Of a stretch of 5,099 bases of DNA, positions 1 through 4,064 are shown piece after piece. The notes beneath the pieces were generated by a model. That model searched no databases. It was not told the DNA's origin and saw only the letters and a program-made list of their open reading frames with translations. The stretch is from positions 1 through 5,099 of the forward strand of contig JAOZTL010000264.1 of NCBI GenBank assembly GCA_029942205.1. Reading direction: 5' to 3'. The position numbers and the translations under genes were made by a program. Source of the stretch: Bacteroidales bacterium (GTDB taxonomy: Bacteria > Bacteroidota > Bacteroidia > Bacteroidales > JAOZTL01). Position 1 is the first letter of the stretch, and the number at the start of each line of letters is the position of its first letter.

Positions 1-1155
1 TTTTCCTGGAAAATTCCTGTTTCCTGTGCTTATTGTAATCTCACCTACACCGTTTTGTCCAACTTGCCCTGCTGCACAACCTGCACAGCCCGCATTTGAA
101 ACCAATGCGCCTGATTCTTTAAAAATTTTAATCAAACCTTCGTCCATTGCTTGTATCCAAATTTTATCTGTTGCAGGTACAATTTTAAGTACAATTCCAG
201 GGGCTACTTTATTGCCTTTTAATACATTTGCAACTTCACGTAAATCTTCAATTCTACCATTGGTACAACTTCCAATAAATGCAGAATCAATTTTCACTTT
301 TTTAGCTTCAATAATATTTACCGTATCGTGTGGTTTTCCTGGCAAAGCAACCATTGGCATGAAACTGCTTAAATCGATTTCAAAAGTCTGAGCATAAGTT
401 GCATCTGCGTCGGCTTTTATGATTTCGATTGAGCGCCCTGTGCGTTCTTCTGCATATTTTTGGATAGCTTCATTTGGTGTGAAAAAAATGATGATTGCAC
501 CCATTTCTGTTGCCATTGATGAAATGGTAATTCGCTCATCCATAGTGAACTTGTCTACTTCTTCACCATAAACTTCAATCGCATAGCCAAGTAATTGGTT
601 TGCACCAAATTTTGAAAGCAGATTAAGCACAATATCTTTAGCGTACAGTCCTTTTGCACGTTTGCCATTAAGGTTAATTTTTACTGTTTCAGGTGTTTTG
701 AACCATATTTTTCCTTTTGCAAAAGCAACAGCAATATCCTTATCACCCATACCTTGACCAAATGCTCCAATTGAACCAAGAATATTAGCATGTGAATCGG
801 TTGTAACAGCTGTAGAACCAGGGTAAGCCAGTCCTTCCTCAATAAGTGCGTGTGTTCCAATTCCATGATTAATATCGAACACTCTAATTCCTTTTTTACG
901 TGCATAAACTCTACAAATTTGCTGATTTACAGCATATTTTTGGTCAGATCCCGTTGGATTAGTGTCAAAAGTGAAGAACGTTTTTGAAGCATCATCAATT
1001 CCTAAATTATTGTCTTCGATGTTTTTAATCACATTTGCACCGCCAAAATCACGAGTAACACGTGCATCTATTTCAATATCAACGATGTCGCCTGGCTTAA
1101 CACTTTCGTATTTTGAGTGATTTGACAGAATTTTTTCTATTATTGTCATATTCAT
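1..1155 (-). CDS. 3-isopropylmalate dehydratase / homoaconitase-family large subunit (C-terminus outside window)
   Basis: This is an aconitase-superfamily [4Fe-4S] hydro-lyase large subunit, of the kind that isomerises 2-isopropylmalate to 3-isopropylmalate in leucine synthesis or carries out the homologous homoaconitase or citramalate-type step. The window holds 385 codons. Visible motifs are GIGTH near residue 98, TTDSHAN near 118-124 (the counterpart of the GDSH motif), GSCTNGR with Cys297, and AGCAGCAAG with Cys357 and Cys360. The Cys spacing of 60 then 3 matches the cluster ligands I recall for E. coli LeuC (347, 407, 410), but each lies about 50 residues earlier. That fits the short, archaeal-like LeuC/HacA subfamily of roughly 420 residues, so perhaps 35 residues are missing beyond position 1. 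The start is ATG at 1155 (MNMTIIEKIL), with ATG at 1149 an equally plausible alternative. The exact substrate cannot be decided here; a small subunit (LeuD-like) is not in the window. The family is certain, the leucine role only likely. Confidence 0.93.
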   Translation of the reverse strand, partial: MNMTIIEKILSNHSKYESVKPGDIVDIEIDARVTRDFGGANVIKNIEDNNLGIDDASKTFFTFDTNPTGSDQKYAVNQQICRVYARKKGIRVFDINHGIGTHALIEEGLAYPGSTAVTTDSHANILGSIGAFGQGMGDKDIAVAFAKGKIWFKTPETVKINLNGKRAKGLYAKDIVLNLLSKFGANQLLGYAIEVYGEEVDKFTMDERITISSMATEMGAIIIFFTPNEAIQKYAEERTGRSIEIIKADADATYAQTFEIDLSSFMPMVALPGKPHDTVNIIEAKKVKIDSAFIGSCTNGRIEDLREVANVLKGNKVAPGIVLKIVPATDKIWIQAMDEGLIKIFKESGALVSNAGCAGCAAGQVGQNGVGEITISTGNRNFPGK

Positions 1156-1182
1156 TTGTGTTTGTTTTTGATTTGTGAAGAG

Positions 1183-1190
1183 CAAAATTA
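1183..1190 (-). promoter_or_regulatory. Bacteroidota-type -7 promoter element for the LeuC-like gene
   Basis: On the minus strand this reads TAATTTTG, an exact match to the Bacteroidota housekeeping -7 consensus TAnnTTTG. It lies 28 bases upstream of the ATG at 1155, which would give a short leader of about 20 nucleotides. No clear TTG -33 element is seen at the usual 19-21 bp spacing; CTG, 18 bp upstream, is the nearest fit. The leader is too short for a leader peptide or riboswitch if this is the only promoter. Confidence 0.5.
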
Positions 1191-1344
1191 ATAAAAATTA
1201 CTTATTCTCAGACAGACTTCGTATGTTTTATTATTTTGGATGATCTATATTTTAATATCTTAATAAGTTGTTATACTGTATGATTAATTGGATAAATTTA
1301 TGTCTAACTTATTGATTATTATGATCAATTTGTAAAAAAACTTT

Positions 1345-1385
1345 TTAATATATAAATAAGAATGAATAAATTAGTTATATATTAA
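1345..1385. repeat. Perfect 11-bp inverted repeat, A/T only
   Basis: TTAATATATAA at 1345-1355 is the exact reverse complement of TTATATATTAA at 1375-1385, with a 19-base spacer. Read on the minus strand, the stem is followed after six bases by a run of seven T at 1340-1334, so it could be a weak terminator for cdaA read-through. The lack of any G or C in the stem makes chance occurrence in this AT-rich region quite possible. Confidence 0.5.
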
Positions 1386-1420
1386 TAATTCTGTATTTTA
1401 CTGATAGTGTGAATTTCCAG

Positions 1421-1456
1421 AATTGCGTGAACTACATTAAATAGATCGAAGACCTT
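1421..1456 (+). repeat. Dispersed direct repeat, copy 1, next to the cdaA stop
   Basis: This copy matches 3351-3386 at 30 of 36 positions without gaps. The inner 21 bases (1436-1456) differ at only one position, A1445 against G. The core contains AGATCGAAGACCT, a short palindromic segment. Copy 1 ends one base before the cdaA stop codon on the facing strand, and a shared TGAAATAT (1464-1471 and 3389-3396) follows at slightly different spacing. Together with copy 2 it brackets folP-cdaA. Confidence 0.8.
1443..1455 (-). terminator. Possible small hairpin at the 3' end of the cdaA transcript
   Basis: On the minus strand this reads AGGTC-TTC-GATCT, which as RNA forms five pairs including one G-U around a three-base loop, starting 2 bases after the cdaA stop codon. 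It is followed by ATTTAAT rather than a good T run, so it is weak as an intrinsic terminator. The substitution relative to copy 2 keeps pairing only in the minus-strand RNA (G-U) and would give A-C on the plus strand. Confidence 0.25.
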
Positions 1457-1457
1457 A

Positions 1458-2324
1458 TTATTCTGAAATATTTTTTGAGGAATCTTCTTCAATAATTGAT
1501 TTCTTGATTTCGGCAAGCATCGTTTTTAAATTAAATGGCTCTTTTTGTTTATCTATCAATCCTTTTTGTAAAATAATTCTTAATTCATCAATACTCTTAT
1601 TTTCAATGAGTTTTGAATGGTATGATAAGCTAATTTTGCCTGTTTCTTCTGAAACGACAAGCGTGAATGCGTCGGTATTTTCGCTTATTCCAATGGCTGA
1701 TCGATGGCGTAGTCCTAAGTTTGGTGAGATTCTAGGATTTTCGGAAACAGGTAAAACACAGCGAGCGGCAATTATTTTTTCAGATTTTATTATTGCAGCA
1801 CCATCATGCAGAGGTGCATTTTTAAAGAAAATATTTTGAATTAATTCGGAACTCGTTTTAGCATCTAAAATTTCGCCTGTTTCGGTATAACTGTCTAGTG
1901 AACTTTGATTAGAAATGACAATTAGCGCACCTGTTTTAGTTATAGAAAGTTTTTGACAAGCATCCAGTATGTCATCAAGTGCTATTTCTGGCTCTGGTTT
2001 GATAATAAACGAAAAAATATTTTCAATAGCAAAATTAGCATTAGACAAATAACGTGTACCAATAATTAAAAAAAAACGACGAATTTCTTGTTGAAAAACA
2101 ATCAATATCGCAATAACACCAACGCCCATGATTTGTCCTAAAATAGAGCTAAGTAGCTGCATATTAAGGGCTCTGACCATAAACCACAACATGTACAAAC
2201 TAAACACGCCAACAAAAATATTCATTGCAACAGTGCCTCGAATAAGTATATACACTTGATAAAAAATAAATGAAACAAGTAATATATCAAGAAAATCTAT
2301 AAAGCCGATGTCTAAAAATGTCAT
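1458..2324 (-). CDS. cdaA: Diadenylate cyclase CdaA (membrane-bound c-di-AMP synthase)
   Basis: CdaA condenses two ATP into the second messenger c-di-AMP at the inner membrane. The 288-residue protein has the family architecture: three hydrophobic segments at about residues 8-28, 34-52 and 58-78, the hallmark FQQEIRR at 77-83, then a DisA_N-type catalytic domain. Key motifs are GALIVI at 132-137, the DGA motif at 174-176 within PLHDGAAII, RHR at 206-208 within GLRHRSAIGISE, and VSEETG at 224-229. In the GALIVI motif the usual following Glu-Arg is Ser-Asn here, a small departure from the Bacillus/Listeria sequence that I recall. The length is normal for CdaA (about 270-290). Its ATG lies inside the folP stop region (ATGA overlap, 2321-2324), so it is probably translated by re-initiation from folP and shares its promoter. 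No cdaR or glmM, the usual Firmicutes partners, is adjacent; the folP neighbour is the common Bacteroidota arrangement. Also called dacA. Confidence 0.96.
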   Translation of the reverse strand: MTFLDIGFIDFLDILLVSFIFYQVYILIRGTVAMNIFVGVFSLYMLWFMVRALNMQLLSSILGQIMGVGVIAILIVFQQEIRRFFLIIGTRYLSNANFAIENIFSFIIKPEPEIALDDILDACQKLSITKTGALIVISNQSSLDSYTETGEILDAKTSSELIQNIFFKNAPLHDGAAIIKSEKIIAARCVLPVSENPRISPNLGLRHRSAIGISENTDAFTLVVSEETGKISLSYHSKLIENKSIDELRIILQKGLIDKQKEPFNLKTMLAEIKKSIIEEDSSKNISE

Positions 2325-3166
2325 TGGAGCATTTTGTTTATTTGAATAATTTCTCTAGCTTCTTTGACATCATGCACACGTAATATATTTGCGCCTTTTT
2401 GTAATGCAATCGTGTGCAATGCCGTAGTTCCGTTTAGTGCTTCTTCTGGAGATATTTGTAATGGCTTGTAAATCATTGATTTGCGAGAAACGCCAACAAG
2501 AAGTGGCAGATCAAATAATTGAAATTTCTCTAACATGCTTAATAGTTGATAATTATGTTCTAAGCTTTTACTGAATCCAAAGCCTGGATCAATAATGATG
2601 TCGTTTGCGCCCAATAACTTTAATTGACTGATTTTATCGGTAAAATAGGAAAATATTTCCTTTATAATATTCTCATAAACAGTATTTTGCTGCATATTTT
2701 GAGGCGTGCCTTTTAAGTGCATCATTACATAAGAAACTTGTAAATTAGCAATGGTTTCAAACATTTTTACGTCCATATTTCCCGCAGAAATGTCATTAAT
2801 CATCCCGACTTGAAATTCTTCTATCGCTTTTTTGGCAATCGTTGATCGAAAAGTATCGATGGAAATAACAATATTAGGGAATTTTTTCCGAATGACCTCT
2901 AATGCAGAAAAAATACGCTTAGATTCTTCTTTTTCAGTAATATGAGTCGCTCCTGGGCGGCTCGAATAGGCACCAATATCAACAATATCAGCCCCTTCAC
3001 GTATTACTTGTGCAACTCTTTTTACGATTAAATCATTTTCAGTATATTTACCTCCGTCATAAAAAGAATCTGGTGTAATATTGACAATTGCCATTACAAT
3101 TGGAGCTTCTAGGCTGATTAATTGACCATTACAATTAATACTTGTTCTCTTTTGATACGTTTGCAC
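2321..3166 (-). CDS. folP: Dihydropteroate synthase
   Basis: FolP joins 6-hydroxymethyl-7,8-dihydropterin pyrophosphate to p-aminobenzoate to give dihydropteroate in cytosolic folate synthesis; it is the sulfonamide target. The 281 residues form a TIM barrel with all the usual motifs: NITPDSF at 29-35, DIGAYSSRPGA at 63-73, SIDTF at 102-106, NDISAG at 124-129, DPGFGF at 193-198, GVSRKS at 225-230 and RVHDV at 263-267. The pterin-site Asn29, Asp104, Asn124, Asp193, Lys229 and the terminal Arg263/His265 are present, so it should be active. The start is a GTG at 3164-3166. No in-frame ATG lies between it and the promoter, and the next in-frame ATG, at residue 25, would remove the first strand before NITPDSF. 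It is first in an operon with cdaA, overlapping it by 4 bp, and is read from a promoter at about 3211-3218. Nothing in the active-site loops looks like an insertion of the kind found in Sul resistance enzymes. Confidence 0.97.
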   Translation of the reverse strand: MQTYQKRTSINCNGQLISLEAPIVMAIVNITPDSFYDGGKYTENDLIVKRVAQVIREGADIVDIGAYSSRPGATHITEKEESKRIFSALEVIRKKFPNIVISIDTFRSTIAKKAIEEFQVGMINDISAGNMDVKMFETIANLQVSYVMMHLKGTPQNMQQNTVYENIIKEIFSYFTDKISQLKLLGANDIIIDPGFGFSKSLEHNYQLLSMLEKFQLFDLPLLVGVSRKSMIYKPLQISPEEALNGTTALHTIALQKGANILRVHDVKEAREIIQINKMLQ

Positions 3167-3210
3167 TGTACTTAATTGAATAGAATGAATAAAAAATAGA
3201 ATGTTTTTTG

Positions 3211-3218
3211 CAAAAGTA
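3211..3218 (-). promoter_or_regulatory. Bacteroidota-type -7 promoter element for folP-cdaA
   Basis: The minus strand reads TACTTTTG followed by C, an exact TAnnTTTG match. It lies 45 bases upstream of the folP GTG, giving a leader of about 38 nucleotides. No good TTG -33 element is seen at the expected spacing; the sequence there is T-rich (TTTTTACAG). This placement supports the GTG start, because there is no room for a much longer N-terminus. Confidence 0.55.
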
Positions 3219-3293
3219 AGACTTATTTTCTGTAAAAATTAATACTTTTATACTTTTTTAAGGCTTTGCTCAAAATTATCAGAAGACAAGATT

Positions 3294-3310
3294 TTGCTTA
3301 ATATAAGCAA
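3294..3310. repeat. Perfect 7-bp inverted repeat in the divergent promoter region
   Basis: TTGCTTA at 3294-3300 and TAAGCAA at 3304-3310 are exact reverse complements around a 3-base ATA spacer. A competing pairing, CAAAAT at 3271-3276 with ATTTTG at 3291-3296, overlaps it. It lies between the folP promoter and the DUF1599 start, about 75 bases upstream of the -7 element, a position that suits a regulator site or a short RNA hairpin. No regulator is known to me for this exact sequence. Confidence 0.45.
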
Positions 3311-3350
3311 GTGAATAAAATTAACTGAGTATTAAATAATAAAATTACAA

Positions 3351-3386
3351 AATTACGTAAATAATATTAAATAGGTCGAAGACCTT
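3351..3386 (+). repeat. Dispersed direct repeat, copy 2, upstream of the DUF1599 gene
   Basis: Same orientation as copy 1 (1421-1456), with 30 of 36 positions identical and the 21-base core at 3366-3386 differing at one. This copy has a perfect short palindrome, AGGTC-GAA-GACCT (3373-3385), and TTACGTAA (3354-3361) to its left. It ends 21 bases before the ATG at 3408, so it would form part of the 5' leader or core promoter of that gene. No TAnnTTTG promoter was found for the plus-strand gene. Confidence 0.8.
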
Positions 3387-3407
3387 GATGAAATATAAAA
3401 TAATAAT

Positions 3408-3953
3408 ATGACCAAAACAGACCAACAATTTGCTGCAATAGGTGAAATATGTAAAACTATTTATCAGGAAAAAATGAAAGATTATGGTGCTGCTTGGCGC
3501 ATTTTACGCCCTAAATCATTGACTGATCAGATTTTTATTAAAGCACAGCGAATTAGAAATTTAGAGATAAATAAAGAACAAAAAGTAAGCGATAATATTC
3601 GCTCAGAATATATTGGAATTATAAATTATGCAATTATGGCATTGATACAGTTAGACTTAGGATTTGGCGATAAAGCAGACTTGTCTACCGAAGAAGCCAC
3701 TCGTTTGTACGACAAATATTTTGAGCAAGCTAAAGAATTGATGCAAAATAAAAATCATGATTATGGCGAAGCATGGCGAAGTATGCGTGTCAGTTCGTAT
3801 ACCGATTTGATACTAATGAAATTATATCGAACAAAACAAATTGAAGATAACGAAGGAAAAACCATCGTTTCGGAAGGTATTGATGCAAATTATTTTGACA
3901 TGATTAATTACTCTGTTTTTGCATTGATTAAGTTTGAATTTAAACAAGAATAA
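3408..3953 (+). CDS. DUF1599-domain protein with two tandem copies of the domain
   Basis: I recognise this 181-residue protein as a Bacteroidota DUF1599 protein of unknown function; I recall that Pfam links this family to nucleotide-modification-associated domains, but I cannot confirm that here. The sequence is an internal duplication: residues 23-82 (KDYGAAWR, TDQIFIKAQRIR, EYIGIINYAIMALIQL) align with residues 116-176 (HDYGEAWR, TDLILMKLYRTK, NYFDMINYSVFALIKF). Each half has DYGxAW, TD, an Arg/Lys-rich helix and a closing INYxxxALI helix. The spacing is about 93 residues. It looks all-alpha, soluble and cytoplasmic, with no signal peptide or membrane span. The repeated acidic and aromatic positions resemble a small nucleotide-binding or hydrolysing fold, but that is inference. 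The ATG at 3408 is preceded by A/T-rich sequence, as is normal for the phylum. It is divergent from folP and followed by the DoxX-like gene 111 bp downstream. Confidence 0.9.
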   Translation: MTKTDQQFAAIGEICKTIYQEKMKDYGAAWRILRPKSLTDQIFIKAQRIRNLEINKEQKVSDNIRSEYIGIINYAIMALIQLDLGFGDKADLSTEEATRLYDKYFEQAKELMQNKNHDYGEAWRSMRVSSYTDLILMKLYRTKQIEDNEGKTIVSEGIDANYFDMINYSVFALIKFEFKQE

Positions 3954-3970
3954 AAAACACATATAATATT

Positions 3971-4033
3971 ATGAAACCCTTATGGAGGGATTTATTACAA
4001 ATAACTAATCATTTTGCTCAAGCGAATGATTAA
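3971..4033 (+). CDS. Possible 20-codon small ORF upstream of the DoxX-like gene
   Basis: ATG at 3971 opens a 20-residue frame (starting MKPLWRDLLQ and ending AQAND) that stops with TAA at 4031-4033, 31 bases before the DoxX-like start. Its start context, 3963-3976, matches 13 of 14 bases around the downstream start at 4057-4070, both ending in ATTATGAAA. The sequence is too short to recognise and could be a chance frame or a short leader peptide. Its last codons overlap the hairpin at 4006-4032. Confidence 0.18.
   Translation: MKPLWRDLLQITNHFAQAND
4006..4032. repeat. 8-bp inverted repeat in the gap before the DoxX-like gene
   Basis: TAATCATT at 4006-4013 and AATGATTA at 4025-4032 are exact reverse complements; inside, a GC/GC pair around a TCAA loop can extend the stem with a one-base bulge. 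No T run follows (AATTTC does), so it is not a typical intrinsic terminator for the upstream gene. It may be an operator or an RNA hairpin in the leader of the next gene, or a chance palindrome. Confidence 0.45.
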
Positions 4034-4064
4034 ATTTCAACAACTTACAAAAAATTATAACATT

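Larger units (their letters stand above)
1156..1457. other. 302-bp AT-rich intergenic region without a convincing gene
   Basis: This stretch separates the 3' end of cdaA from the 5' end of the LeuC-like gene, both on the minus strand. It is broken by stops in all frames I followed and holds no tRNA-like or rRNA-like sequence that I can see. It contains the LeuC-like promoter near its low end, a perfect 11-bp A/T-only inverted repeat in the middle, and a copy of a dispersed repeat touching the cdaA stop. A run of seven T on the minus strand (1334-1340) lies just past the inverted repeat in the direction of cdaA transcription. Confidence 0.7.

Noticed and set aside
26..391. Plus-strand open frame of 121 codons opposite the LeuC-like gene
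   Set aside because: It is antisense to the strongly conserved Fe-S ligand region of the LeuC-like protein and its own translation resembles no family; it is a shadow frame.
681..905. Minus-strand 74-codon frame inside the LeuC-like gene
   Set aside because: It is an out-of-frame shadow on the same strand as the real gene, with a low-complexity Leu-rich translation.
1311..1329. 6-bp inverted repeat ATTGAT / ATCAAT
   Set aside because: Short and A/T-rich with a 7-base spacer; expected by chance in a 300-bp AT-rich gap.
1504..1839. Plus-strand 111-codon frame opposite cdaA
   Set aside because: It lies antisense to the CdaA catalytic motifs and has no independent start context or recognisable domain.
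3242..3257. Two tandem copies of ATACTTTT
   Set aside because: Only two 8-base A/T-rich units, easily produced by chance in this region and not tied to any visible site.
1421..3386. Reading folP-cdaA as a composite mobile element because of the flanking direct repeats
   Set aside because: Both genes are core functions, their adjacency is common in Bacteroidota, there is no transposase or integrase, and base composition matches the neighbours.
3388..3411. Seven-codon ORF (MKYKIII) whose stop overlaps the DUF1599 start as ATGA
   Set aside because: It is too short and A/T-driven to support, and its ATG may simply be part of the sequence following the dispersed repeat.
4009..4016. TCATTTTG as a promoter -7 box for the DoxX-like gene
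   Set aside because: It misses the second base of TAnnTTTG and has no TTG at a suitable distance upstream; the gene may instead be read from the DUF1599 promoter.
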